Source: Paragyromitra xinjiangensis (Eukaryota > Ascomycota > Pezizomycetes > Pezizales > Discinaceae). Taken from it: a stretch of 64,000 nt of DNA. The notes beneath the pieces were generated by a model. The model ran no database searches, had not been told where the DNA came from, and saw only the letters and a list, made by a program, of their open reading frames with translations. Where the stretch lies: NCBI GenBank assembly GCA_038503065.1, contig JBCAMK010000006.1, positions 1,116,001-1,180,000 of the forward strand, written 5' to 3'. Shown piece after piece: positions 34,382 to 46,406 of this stretch; position 1 is the stretch's first letter; every line of letters starts with the position of its first letter. The translations under genes and the position numbers were made by a program.

Positions 34382-37300
34382 GGTTGGTTTGAAGGCCGGA
34401 AGGTCTAATCTAGTGGCCAAAACCCCCGGGCGGAATGGTGATTCGTGAGGAGGGGTTTCGGATACTCGAGAGGTCGTGATATGTATACAGTAGAAACAAA
34501 AATAAAAACTCCGTCCTTCACAAGGAAAAAAAAGAGGGTACTCCAGGGAATCCAAAGAATGAAAAAAACGAAAACGAAAAAGAAAAAAAAAACCACTTAA
34601 AGCACTACCGTCTGATCATGAAAGAGAAAAGAAATTAGGATCCTTATACCGATCGATACCCTCGCTTCGTATTCTCCGTAGTAACACTAGTGATGGAGTT
34701 TACGTTCCTGGAGAGAAAAGCGAAAGTGTTGTCTTTTTTTTTTTTTGTTGCCAGGAGAGAGACTGCCGCGGTTGGTTGGGTCTTATACGGATGCATTTTC
34801 CGTTCCCAAAGGTTCAAAAATCGATTATTGATCGATCGGCCCCCACAATTCCCCCTTTTGGCTTCCGACCCGGATTATGTTCCGTCTGCCATCCAGATGT
34901 TTCTACTCCGCGGTTCTCAATTGGTGAGGGTAGCGATATCGACGTAGAATAATAGCATCTGTAGAGTTTTCTTTCGGCATGTTCCGAACTACGTCTTATT
35001 GGTATCGTTAGTGTTTCCGGCGCGGAGCTGAATTCCTAAAATCTTACCTTTGTACCGCTGCTTGTCAGGAAATGAACTATGGTTCCCGTAGACTGTTTAA
35101 TCGACCGGCTAGTATGACTGTTTTTTCATGTCCGATTGGTTATGGGTTAGTTCCTACTTAAGCTTTTGGTCTGGGACGTTCACTCCCGACGTTGATCTCC
35201 GTGAGTGGCTTTCTTTAATTTTATTTTACCAATATTACAATTAGTTATGCTCATCTAGAGTAATGAAGATATTTGATATCCCGTGTAGATGTTTGTCTTT
35301 AGTAAATCATCTCCCCCAAAGACGCATCCTCACACATCCCATCCCCCCAATAACTCATCTAAACCCGAAAACCTCGATTGCCATCCCTAGACCCCTCATC
35401 TCAATCGGCCCGATCTTTCGAAAGCTGAAATATTCAATCGAATATAGAGTCAGTTATGGAAGCTGAAGACAGGGGTTAAAGAGCACCAAAGACCAATAAG
35501 GCCTCAAACTCTCAAACCAAAAACGCCAGATAAGAAAGCATAAAGCGGACCATACTAAACCCGACTTACAAAACACAAACACCTAACGCAATTTGTGGCT
35601 TACAGCACTATCGCTTAAAAAACGACATACTAAATTGTTACGGTTATACGGCAATGGAGTACATGGCGTGACAAAACCCGTAGCCGTCATCTAGAAACTG
35701 AGCGGCATCGGTCATGATTATGCAGCTTCTGCCATTAAGGGGACTTGGCGGGATATTCCATCCTGCAAGGGTACGTTGGGAGAGTTGAATAACCCTCTTG
35801 CCCGCATGGTGACCCTGGTCGGGTTATAGTGCTGCGTGGCATATGGAACTGCGTTTGGACGGATTTTGTTTTGGTCTAGGTGGTATATTCTGGATGGTTG
35901 GAAGAGGTTGCGGTTAGTTTGTTTTTGGGATTTGTGCTTGCGAGGCGCCGACTGGCCGGTCAGACATGAAGCCATGGAACTAGATCATTTAATAGGTGCT
36001 TGATAGCACTTAGAGCTATTGGAGATTGCGAGAGGATGGAGTAAATGGCGAACTCCGTCCTGGACATATCTTCGACCAATTTCCGGTGGAAGAAACGTTA
36101 AATTAGAAAACGACTTTACTAGCGAGTGATACCCTATGAACCTCACCTACGGGGGGTAGCTAATGTTCTCACCGTCAACTATGTGTATATCTACAAAAAC
36201 CAGCCTCCATCTAATTTTAATCTTTCTTATCCGTTCTCCGGGGAATTTTCTACATCCCCCGCCAGTTATCCCAAAACAACTTATCATCACGCGCAGTCAC
36301 TCATCATCCCAGCATTCGAGCTGATACAGGCCAGAGCTGTCAACATCCCACAAGGGAGACTCTTGAGACCACTCGTCGACACGACTGAAATTACGAAATT
36401 GATAAAAACGTCATTGAATTCTACAGGGTTAGGGGTTCTCGTCCGCGGACACCTTCCAACACGTCCACATCGCCATTTTCACCAATATCTACCCAAGCTT
36501 GGCGGTTCACAGTGGACAGGTATTCATCGTATCACTACTAGATCTTTCGAATAAGATCCTCCTTTGTGTCGAACAGAGTCTAATGTTAAAATATATGTTT
36601 CTCGTTCTTATCACCGCCGCGTCACCCCGCTTCCCCGCAAACTTGTGCGTCCACCAATTGCAATCATGGCGTTTTGTGCGTATCAACGAACGAGATAAGG
36701 AATGAGAGTTATGGCCAGGGACGATAACGAAGGGATGCTATTTCATGGAAATTCTAGAAGTTTAAGGTGGATTGTTAAATGGGCTCTGGGCGAGGGTGGG
36801 GTTTCCGTCGCTGGGCTGGATAGAGCAGACTCACTTTGCCAAGGACAGGAAACGATTTATAATTTTTTAAGAGTACACGATCTAAAATCAATAAGATCTT
36901 TACGGTTCAATCCTAGGGGTAGCGTGGGCTCGTAATTCGGGATAATATCATTTAAACAAACATAGGTATAAGTTTACACAGGCCCAACACTAATACTAGA
37001 AGGAAGCCTTCAATATGATTTTTGCATATATCTACGTATACCTATCTTAACGAACTAAAGGGATGTCTAAACCCTCTAACCCCATCTTAATTCAGGGATT
37101 TGGCTTCGAAACGTAAATAGTTGTAAACTAGTCTCACATGTTAGTACTATAGGTTTTATCCTACAATTTTGCCTCCCTCCAGGCAGAAGTTCATACATTC
37201 ATAAACATGCAACTCCTAACAATCAAACACGTTCATTTCGCGTTTAGAATAAAAAAAATACATGTTTCGAAATCTAAGTGCTAGATCTACAAGGTCTAGC

Positions 37301-37731
37301 TTTCGCTACATGTATTGAGACAACCCCATACCAAGGCGCCATCTCGTATTTCTCCCAAATTTTCCAAGACAAGGTTTTGATTTACATAAACGACTGCTTT
37401 TGCCGATTGATACCATTACGCTGACTATTACTCGTACAAAGCTGCGTGCTAAGCTCAACCACACGTACGTACAAGCCGAGGATCCCAGAAGTGAATTAGG
37501 TGGGTTTTTAGCTAGACTTCGAACGCGAAAGACAAGCTTTTCTCGAAAGATCGATGAATGGCCCCCCCAATGCAACCTAGTTTCGTATTGCCGTAGAATC
37601 CCAATGTTTCCTTTTTTTCCCGTGGTTGTACGGTAACATTACTGGTACCAAACAATCAGCTTGAGGTCCAACCGACCAATATCTCAAAAACGTTGTGCAA
37701 CCCACCATTAACGCCCACCAGATCCTTAAAT
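34382..37731. other. intergenic region of 3.3 kb, no gene seen
   Basis: The first few hundred bases are the ceramidase promoter, with purine/pyrimidine-rich A and T runs at 34500-34600 and 34730-34750. Open frames up to 142 codons (36126-36554 plus, from a GTG codon) have no recognisable content. No repeats or RNA genes are seen. The sequence is AT-rich and shows no sign of a broken known gene. Confidence 0.45.
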
Positions 37732-38070
37732 TCATACACGGTCGAACTTCCATGCATAATAGAACACACCCACTAACATAATAGGAGCCGTAAACGGGAT
37801 CATCAGATATCCCAAAGGCCGCCACGGATCTCGATCCCACCCTTCTCCCAGGAAGGCCCAGAACTGGACGAATAGCATGAGACTTCGAACGACTTGTCTA
37901 CCTTCGGGGCTCATCTTAGGGTCTTCTTCGATTTCTGCGAAGCATTTTTCGCGCCACTCTCGCCACTCATCGACGGGGGTTTTTGGTTTCTTTGGGATAA
38001 TCTCTTTTGTGTCAGGCTCTTCTGTGATGGCTGTAACGGGCTCCTTTGTGGTGGGCTTCTGTTCGATCAT
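37732..38070 (-). CDS. small membrane protein of unknown function
   Basis: Predicted 112-residue protein in one exon. Residues 1-40 are charged and Pro/Thr/Lys-rich; 35-60 are helical and charged (VDEWREWREKCFAEIEEDPK). Two hydrophobic segments follow: LMLFVQFWAFLG at about 68-79, and a stronger membrane helix at about 86-108 containing YLMIPFTAPIMLVGVFYYAW. It ends in a short basic/acidic tail (KFDRV). I do not recognise the family. The frame has plausible composition and a clear start, and it is divergent from the CorA-like gene with 355 bp between starts. An upstream exon cannot be excluded. Organelle or ER location would be a guess. Confidence 0.6.
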   Translation of the reverse strand: MIEQKPTTKEPVTAITEEPDTKEIIPKKPKTPVDEWREWREKCFAEIEEDPKMSPEGRQVVRSLMLFVQFWAFLGEGWDRDPWRPLGYLMIPFTAPIMLVGVFYYAWKFDRV

Positions 38071-38425
38071 CTTGGGTAAGGCAGATGCTCCGGAAATGTT
38101 CGCTCTCAGGTTTGAGAGAGTTGGAAATACGATATTCTATGGAGATAGAGAGTCTGTACTGAGAAAACACTAATCAATCCACAGAGCACACATGTATTTA
38201 TACCAGCTCTTACGACTCAAAATTTAGGCTCCAGCCGCAGCACATAAAGCCACTGTTTCAACCCGGTTTCACACGCGCATCTTGTTGGTCCGGGCGCGGG
38301 GAAAAGGCGCTGTCGATCTGCACAGCATCAGCGGCTATCATACAAGGCTGTCCCTTCGCGATGGCGCAGCTACCAAAGCTTTGTTTTTTCCCTCCCCGAC
38401 GACAACCTTTGAGCGCAACGCAAAG
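38071..38425. promoter_or_regulatory. shared promoter of the small membrane protein and the CorA-like gene
   Basis: This 355-bp gap lies between two divergent start codons. The plus-strand frame of the CorA-like gene is open upstream to about 38282, so a longer N-terminus is possible, but the family-like sequence begins near the ATG at 38426. No clear TATA box. Confidence 0.5.
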
Positions 38426-40969
38426 ATGGCACACTCCTGGCGCAAGCGCTTTCTGAATCGACCTCTCGTAGAAGAGAGCCCGCGCTTCAACTTCACGGCA
38501 GTGCAGATACTCGATTTTACGGGAGAGGGCAGTGAGGTGGAGACGAAGCGGGTGCATGTGGAGGAGACTGCGCGGTCGCAGTTACCCGAACTTTCGGAGG
38601 GAACAGCTGTTCGTTGGATGTTGGTGATGAAATAATCCAAAAATTAAGAACTCATCTTTGAACTGACAACTGCTGTGTAAAGACACATGAAGACCCTTGA
38701 TATGGACTATGACCTTTTAATGGTAAGGTTGACTATCCCACTCGCCAGACAAATGCCGAATGGTTCGGGCGTATTTGAGGCGTAGATAACTCATATCATT
38801 GCTTCAAGAACTTCGCCCTCACTCACCAAGAATTCACCAAAGAAGAAAGAGTCTCCGTATACAGACTGCTCAAGCAGTTCCGAGGAGACCAGCAACGCAG
38901 CTCGAACCATGGTAAATATTTTGAACCAGCGTGTCTCCAGCAGACCCAACTTTCCAAAGGTACGAATACACCATAGTCATCAGTAAGTGTCCCCTGCTCA
39001 GGACATGATTAATATTCTATGTCACAGGGGTAGAATCCGAACACCAACCCCAGTTCATCTCGTTACCATACATTTCACTCGGACAGGCTTCCAGCCTTGT
39101 TAACTCATTACTCCCACTCCGACGCTCTATACATCCAATTTTCTCACTATTACAATACCACCACCGCCGAGAATCTGCTGCCTCGACTGCCAGCAGGGAC
39201 TCTGAGCAAACCTGCACAAAGCTATCAGGTTCCGGTCCAAACCCTATTGTTCTTGTTAACAATCTATGGATCTTGATCTTGAACAGATGTAAGTAATCAA
39301 CGTGAGTGAAACCCTGCTCTAGCTCAGGGAATTAACATATTTATGATTCAAAGCAACCATCATATCAGTCGCGCCAACAGACGGTGACCAATTATGGTCT
39401 CATCTCAAACTAATTAACAGCCGCGATGTTAAAGCGCCCGAAACAGGTAAGGTTAATCTTTGGGAAGCTTTGGATGAATTCGCAAGCCAGCTCCAGCAGA
39501 AGCTCGAGTTAGCTATAGCAGATTTGGAAAACACTCTGCGATACCAACGACGTATCAAAAGCTCGCTTCCCGCTTCCTTGATCGAAATGATCGAGAAACG
39601 TTTCTCGAAATCCGAGGAGCCATTAAATGGCTTCTTAGGGTTCCTCTATCTTGTGAGCTCCAACAAGACAGCTGCTTAATCCTCTCAAGCCTTAAGCTAA
39701 CAACCACCATTCCAGCTCATAAACACAGAGTGGATCATCAAACTTCAATATAGATTCTCTACACTTGATAGTTTCCTATCCGGCAATAGAGCACGGTTTG
39801 AAGGCCGCAAGAACGCAGAGAAATGCGAAATCTCAGAAGAGGTTGAATTACAGTCAGAGTCTCTATGTCTATTTTTCTACGAGAATGTAGAAACCTACAT
39901 CAAAAAGTTTACCAAACTACGCGGCAGAGCAGCAATACTACTTCGTAAGGACGTCCCATCCTATCAGCCTTCCCACGTAAATTTCTAAACATTCCATATA
40001 GTGTTTCCATCAAACAAAGCAATGCTTGATACACTCTGGTTGGATGTGAAGCATCAATCACAGTTATTCCTATGGAAGCTTTCCGCGATGGATCTAAACA
40101 CGGAAGTAATGGCAGCCACCGGTCTCTCAGAATTCGCACAGATGCGTGACATACCCACAGATATTGAGCAACTTGTAGCTCTCACTGTAGGGTCGCTAGT
40201 TCCTGAAGACTCGACTGAAGCAACAAGCCCTACGATTGGCGATATATATTCACAGTACATCGCGCACCTGGTAAGCTTCTGACCAACCTATCTTAAGGAA
40301 ATACCCTTTCTTACCATGTGGCCGACAGCAACTAGAAGCTCAGAAGTTCCCGTCGAAAGCGCTTATCAGAAATATATACCAAGTAACTGAAGAACTGGAG
40401 ATTATCGCTGGCATCGTTAAATCGCAATACAGAGTCGTAGCACAGATAGTTGAAGCCTTCAAAACATGGAACAGAAATACAAACACCAGCGACCACAAAG
40501 GCAATCCTCCATATTTAGAAACCCTCAACACAACTCTCCAGAAACTTCAGTTCTCCCAGGCGGATCTCGAGGAATATCAGAATTCCTGCACCCGCCTCGC
40601 TAATTTAGTAAGCATTCTCTAAACAAAAATCAGTCAGTTGTTTTTCTAACCCTCCAGGCTGCCCAACGACTAGTCGACTCACGACTAGAGCACATCGGGA
40701 AAACAGCCCTGACACTCACCACCGTCACAATGATATTCCTACCGCTCCTATTCATCAGTAGCCTTTTCGGTATGAACTTCGTAGATATCAGAGAGATGGA
40801 AGCAAATCAGTGGGTATTCTGGGTATCGGCCCTTTGCGTGACATTTGCTGTTGGATCTATAGCGCTTGTTATGGCGTTTTTCGGCGAGAGATTGGTACGG
40901 AAGATAAGAAGATCAGGCGAAGGCGAGGAGAATTACGGGAGAAGGTTTACTGGTGTTAAGGAGAGCTAA
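38426..40969 (+). CDS. CorA-like Mg2+ transporter-family protein
   Basis: Likely membrane cation channel or transporter of the fungal CorA-like group. Nine exons, 38426-38619, 38683-38722, 38809-38959, 39028-39288, 39354-39652, 39716-39944, 40002-40270, 40329-40607 and 40658-40969, give 677 residues with the frame kept throughout. The N-terminal part (SPRFNFTAVQILDFTGEGSE, GTAVRWIHM) and the stretch HQPQFISLPYISLG are typical of this fungal group. The C-terminus carries the first membrane helix, the defining GMN signature (SSLFGMNFVDI), a short loop (REMEANQW) and the second helix (VFWVSALCVTFAVGSIALVM). The third junction (AAA G|GTACGA to CACAG|GG) resolves an apparent stop. The first two acceptors are AAAG and CAAG, so exons 1-3 are less certain than 4-9. 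Many fungal CorA-like proteins are not proven transporters. Confidence 0.85.
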
Positions 40970-41127
40970 TGGTGTTGTGCTCTTTCCGGCATCTAGCTTG
41001 GATTTGGTTCTTCTCGAGTAGATATCTATTTAATAATAATAATATTGGGTGATATATCCCTTGCGCGCGCAATGACAGAAACGATAAATCAGCAGCCTTA
41101 AAAGCTCGAAACCCCTTCCCACTTATA

Positions 41128-41522
41128 TTACGTAGGTTGCGTGCTCACCCATATATTCTGATGGGTAAAGAACACTAGGCTACTCTTATCCCCCGCGAAA
41201 TGCGTTATGAAATGCTCTAACAGTCCTGCTCTAAACATGATTACATCCCCAGGCTTAAAATCAATTCCAATCCCTAACTCCGGCAGTACCAGATAGCCCC
41301 CAGTAAATGCACCTGGGCACACCATTATGGTATATCCATCTTTTTTATCCTAAGAATCCCGGTGAAGTCTCACCCTCAAGTTCCTAAGTAAAGCCAGTCC
41401 ATGGAACAGAAATCTCCTGCTAGTAGCAAATGTATTCCATGACCCAGCGGCTCTAGTAGTCCTGGTCCTAGCTAAAGAGCTCCAGTACTCCCGGGGATCA
41501 ATAGCCTGGAATATAAGCCCTA
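41128..41522 (-). pseudogene. fragment of a TET/JBP-type 2-oxoglutarate/Fe(II) dioxygenase
   Basis: A minus-strand frame of about 130 codons contains the core of a 2-oxoglutarate, iron-dependent dioxygenase of the kind related to TET/JBP that is expanded in some fungi. The pattern is LHRDS (the H-x-D iron motif), then DKKDGYTIM, FTGGYLVLPELGIGIDF, KPGDVIMFRAGLLEHFI (with the distal His candidate) and SSLVFFTHQNIW. An in-frame TAG (41350-41352) falls just after the HRD motif; a small intron there is possible but I see no good signals. No N-terminal region or neighbouring exon is found upstream. I read it as a degraded relic, perhaps left by a transposon-linked gene. Family assignment comes from motif pattern only. 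Confidence 0.6.
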
Positions 41523-44500
41523 TAACCTACGAGATGGGCGAAATTGCGTTGAAAAAGCGGATGCATGCTTGGTGCCTATTGTAGATATAGATAGTTGGCA
41601 ATTTAGTAGCCCCCAACGTGGCTTAATATAAAGGAAATACATGATAAATATATAAGAAACAAAGCGCTAGAACTGCGGCTTGTACTGCGGCTTGTACTGC
41701 ATAATGTGGGGCTTATAACTGCAGCTGGAACGACGGCGTTAACTGCGGCAGGTACTGGGGAACGGCGGCTTATACTGCGGCTTATACTGCGTAACGTACG
41801 GGTAATAATTGCGGCCAGCATGTGGTAATATGCAGCATGTACTGCGGCTTGTACTGCGTAACGTGCGGCTTATCTGTGGCTAGAACGGCGGCTCGTAACC
41901 ACTGCTAGTGAAGGGAAATATGCAGTTATAGGAGAGGTAATATGGTGAAAGATAGTAGTATATAGTAGGTGGTGGGGTAGTAGGGTGGGAGTGACGAAAC
42001 GAATCCTCGTCCACTCACTTACAAGCTGCATCAATAAGATGAGCAGAGATAACTAGTTCCCTAGTAGTAGACTGTCCCTAAGCATACCACCATGCGAGAC
42101 GGTACAACCCAGAGACCCCAGGATCCGCCACTTCCTCCTCACGCCCCTTATCCTTAACAGGAGGGGGAGGGGGGTTTGCACCTGCTAGCACCCCTGAAAG
42201 GCCTGTAGGACCTATCAGGCCTTGGGACCCGAAAGGTGCATTCATTTCACCCTTCCAGAGCACCACCAGGAGCTCTCCATCGCCAGTGTAGAAGGTGGTA
42301 CTCTCAGAAATCAAGGGGTGGGTTTTTCTGCCAGCTGAGTGATCTGTGCATCCGTTTTGGGCAGTACGGACCTCTGGGAAGCCTATTAAAGCGTGGGGTA
42401 ATCAAGCTGACAGATCTGGGTGATAAAGGAGCCGTGGAACCGTTGGGAGAGCCCCCCCAGCGCAGTTTCGTGCTCCGAGATCAAGGAGACCTGTCAAATA
42501 CTAGCGGTTTTGGCCGTAAGGAGTCTAAAACAATTTAGTAGGGAAGCAAGGGATGTGCTGAAATTTCGCAGGATTCAGAATGAATGAGAACCCAGTTATT
42601 AGCCCCACTCTCATAGCTTAAGATTAATTAGACGGATAAAGCTATTGAACCGGTATCTTGATTTAAGTCTCTGAGATATGTTTCCCTTGCGACTTGAATT
42701 ATCCTCAAGGAAATGAGATTGCTAGCCTCTCTAATACGCGACCCCACCTAAATGCATAGCTCCAAATCAGGCACCTACTAATCCCAAGAAATAGATTTCC
42801 AGCACGCATAAGGTTTTGTACGAGTGACGAGTTATGACTCCAATTCTATGTACTCGTTTTTCCAAGAAAATACAACCACCTATATTATAACGCTCTTCAC
42901 CTACCTCATGTAACTCCAAAGACAATAATAGTAACAAAAATGACCCTTACCCGTATAGAATCCATCAGATTACGGCAACAAAATATCAAGACGTCAGGTC
43001 CCCCTAATATTAAAACGTGAACAAATCGAACGTTTATTCTCTCAACTTCCCTTCCTCAAAACGCATTCAATTTCTCTTAAACAGTGATACCAATAAGACA
43101 TCCCAAACCTCAAGACCGCTCTCTAGGAAAGGCTTTCCCAGGGCCCGATTATCTGTCCATAAAAATCGAGTAGTGTTGATGAATAAATTCGACGATCGGT
43201 ATCCCGCTCCAGTTACGTGCAAACATCAACTACTCCGTAGTATATTTAACGGAGCTGTTGCCCCGAAAACTAGTGGCCTTTCCCTCGTCGGCTTTCTTTT
43301 AAGTCTGTACGCTTGCTCAGTCCTATCTTAGCCTTGAGGCCCACGAAACTAGCAAGCCCACAATGAAAGACCCGTTTCGAACTGTACTCGTTTGATTCCA
43401 TCCCCGCCACCTCCAATAAGCCTTCATGCAATAATCCATCAGCTTGTTCCATATCCTTATATTAATGGTTGATCGTTGAATCCCCTCCTAAAACATACAG
43501 CCCAACGCATGCCACATGTGACACGAAGAAGACACCTGCTCATCGACTAAATAGAACATTCAACTAGTCTTAATGTCTCAATCCCAAGCCATTGATACCC
43601 TCTAACCGAACTAAGATCCACATGCCTTGTTCCGACCAATACTCTCTGTAGAGCAAGAAGCATTGCATTTATTTCCCAGTAAATATTCTCAGCGTAATAA
43701 TGTGCGTTCGCTTCAATAACACATTCCGCCCTCCAACATAATCAAATATATCGAAAACAATCTGAAACCGATAAGTGAATATGCTCCAAGGTTCCCCTAC
43801 TACAGCCATAGCACGCCCAATACGACTGAGAGCTCGGACCTTATAATGTCGTTTCACTTTATACTACGAGCATTACGCCCGCCAAATGAGACCCAGAACT
43901 CCAAATTCTCCTCGTGACAGGTTCCCTCTGACGATATCTCTTTAAGGCAATGTTGCCATCAACCTTGTAACTCGATGGCATCCGTCTGATACCATCTCCC
44001 ACCAACCGTAGACTCACAGACGACCAACCATTCGCAATGTCTCGTAGACCAAATACTAGAAGATAATTTCCAATATCCCGCAATACCTCCATGCGATACA
44101 CCACGGCGAATGCAGCAACCAACGCATAGATAATCTGGACGCATTCCGTCTAGCACATGCCCCGAACGCGGGTAGTAGCATTCGATCCTGACGGAACTGT
44201 ACTCTTTCCAATACTAGGAAATAGGTGCCGATAACAACGATGGTTTTAGGTATAGACGATATAAATATATTCATCGAATCTTATCGAAGGTAAGGGTTCG
44301 CTCCGTGTCAAGGACCATGAGATGTGGATTGATTGGTCTTGCTCCCAATGCCCCGGGGGGTTTGCGCAGTGGCTTGTGTAATATCTCTACAGCATGGCTT
44401 GTGCCTATGAGTGTCTTCGCATAACCTGTACATTTGATAATGCCTGAAATAGTTCATCAAGCCCAAGAGAATAGGGTAGATGTAGGTGTACAGCGGTGAC

Positions 44501-45023
44501 TAGTGGTGAAGATAATGAGTAAGGAGGACCAACGGTTAGCAGCGAGCATTTGAAATGAAAATGATGAAAGAAATGATGAAAGTCATGTTTGTGGTGATGG
44601 TCCTCAATGTTATGAATGTGATGAAGATGAAATAATGAAATCGAAGAGGTGAAAGGATGGTGGAGGGGTATTTATGTGGTAGATCTCTTGGCAACGGCAA
44701 CATTGAATGACTCCCCCACCCCTCGAAAAGAGACTAGTGCATGAGTGGCTACGACCCACGCGAGGCAGCGGCAGAGACGATAACCTACAGTTATCTAAAC
44801 CTGCTCAAACACCGATAATATACAGCGTAAGCAGCTAAATGCTCAACACCCTATAATATTTTAGATCATATAATATCACTCGAAAATAATATTGTCCGAT
44901 TAGCTGAATAACAGGCCCTCTTCAGCTCTCTGGATTCAATGCGGTATCTACCCTTATGCAAGCTTTTGTAAAATAACCTTCCATGAAACTCCCAAACAAT
45001 TAAACCCACAGAAACCCCTCATC
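41523..45023. other. degraded intergenic region of 3.5 kb
   Basis: Contains the 12-bp minisatellite at 41671-41895, then AT-rich sequence with many short frames. On the minus strand between 44274 and 43669, successive frames have protein-like text (NYLLVFGLRDIANGWSSVS, RAMAVVGEPWSIFTYRFQ) that could be the remains of a gene, but I cannot name a family. 44530-44650 is rich in ATGAA-type repeats. No intact gene is seen. Confidence 0.4.
41671..41895. repeat. degenerate 12-bp minisatellite
   Basis: Diverged copies of a unit close to actgcggcttgt fill about 225 bases, sometimes in perfect pairs (41671-41700), sometimes with insertions such as actgcgtaacgt. The copies are older and more varied than the 12-bp repeat of the F-box gene and have a different sequence. 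Confidence 0.75.
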
Positions 45024-45989
45024 TCAAGCCACCGCAACCTCAATCCCCTCTTTTTCCGCCTCCGTCAGAATCCAGCTCGCAACCTACACCCTATCAGCGT
45101 TCACCCTTCCGAATCTCCTCGCCCCCAATGCAAGAAGCAAAAAACCGCATACTCACCTTCCGATCCGGCGCCAACTTCAACGCCACATTCCCCTCCCCAT
45201 CCAAACGATCGCTCTCTGCGCCCCTCTTCAACAGCTCGATCGCCACATCACCATGTCCCTCTGCAACCGCATGATGCAGTGGCGTCAGCCCGCTGCGATC
45301 CTGCGAGTTTAGTGGTGAGAGATTATCGAGGAGCAGCTTCACCATCGGTACGGACCCAACAGCTGCAGCCCGGTGGATTGGTAGTTGCTGTTGCTTGTCC
45401 GGGAGACGCGAGGACGCCTTGTGTGGCGGGGAGAGAAGCTTACGGGCTGCTGAGAGATTGGTTTTGGATGCGCAGAAGTGGAGTGGCGTCTACTGGGTTA
45501 GTGTGAGTAAACCCAGTAGGGTAGGGGGAATACCTGGCCGTTGAAATCTAGCCCCGTCGTAGGGAATGTTAGTAAATCATCATACATACTCGGTAAACTG
45601 TAGTAGCAATCACGAACTCTTCAAATTGACATCTGCCCCTCGTGCTAGCAGCAAATCGATGATGTCATCACCATCCTTGATACTGCACGCGATCATTAAT
45701 GGTGACCATCCAGACCCGTCCTGTGCATCTACATCAAAATCCTTCGTCTGCTGGAGCAGCTGTACAATCTCTTTATGGTTGTAGGAGCACGCCCAATGGA
45801 TAGGTAGACGTTCATCTGAGTCTTTACGGTTTGCGAGTTTTGGGTTTGCGGCGAGGAGGGATTCGACGGCGGCAACTAGTTGTGAGGTTTGTCAGCTAGC
45901 TATCTAGACTAAAATAAACCGAGGAGAGAATTACGGCGGCCTTCTCTGCAGGCTTCGTGAATTGCCTCTCTGTTCTCTGGCTCGGCCAT
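45024..45989 (-). CDS. NAS6: Nas6/gankyrin-like proteasome assembly chaperone
   Basis: Ankyrin-repeat chaperone that binds the C-terminus of Rpt3 during assembly of the 19S proteasome base. Five exons, 45989-45935, 45875-45618, 45547-45534, 45489-45157 and 45083-45024, give 239 residues; yeast Nas6 has 228. About six ankyrin repeats are visible, including LPIHWACSYNHKEIVQLL, SGWSPLMIACSIKDGDDII, TPLHFCASKTNLSAARKLL, LPIHRAAAVGSVPMVKLLL and TPLHHAVAEGHGDVAIELL. The C-terminal NVALKLAPDRK followed by ILTEAEKEGIEV is characteristic. Exon 3 is only 14 nt and encodes the junction NFNGQ between repeats, exactly the expected sequence. The second donor (GTTCGT) is weak. It is divergent from the HAD phosphatase. 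Confidence 0.92.
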
Positions 45990-46406
45990 GGCTATTTTTT
46001 TATTATTTGCTTTTCGAGATATTCCTCTCAGATGGAAATTCGCGATAGCTTACGATACTAGGTAACACAATCCGCGGGGGAGGGGCTGCACTCGCTGTCT
46101 GCTCGCCCGTAAAGACGTCAGACGGCATTAAAGTTACCCGGACATCTCTCCGAAGCTGAATCTCCACACTGGGCTAGCTCCTGATATCATTTCCACACTG
46201 GGACTCGCCTATAGCAGCTCCAATTGAGCCTCCAAGCTCCCTCCACGTTGTAAAAAGGAAAACCCCCCCGCGATAATCCCAACATGCTTCTTATTCTCCT
46301 CTCCTCGTCCTCGTTACCAATTCTCTATAACAGCCCCCATACAACCAAGTTTCACATCAAGAAAAGAAAAGAAAAGAAAAGAAACCAAAAAAAAATACTC
46401 TACCCA
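45990..46406. promoter_or_regulatory. shared promoter of NAS6 and the HAD phosphatase
   Basis: A 417-bp gap between divergent starts. It includes a C-rich run at about 46263-46270, and an (AAAAG)n tract at 46361-46385 in the leader of the phosphatase gene. No proteasome-gene control element (PACE-like GGTGGCAAA) is visible on either strand. Confidence 0.55.
46361..46385. repeat. (AAAAG)n microsatellite in a 5' leader
   Basis: About five copies of a five-base purine unit 20-45 bases before the start codon of the HAD phosphatase gene. Confidence 0.85.

Noticed and set aside
36126..36554. 142-codon plus-strand frame
   Set aside because: It starts with GTG, has no internal methionine and no recognisable content in an AT-rich intergenic region.
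38785..38960. Apparent frameshift near 38957 in the CorA-like gene
   Set aside because: Two plus-strand frames are open here. A 68-nt intron from 38960 (GTACGA) to 39027 (CACAG) joins the frame containing LLKQFRGDQQ directly to the one containing VESEHQPQF, so no frameshift is needed.
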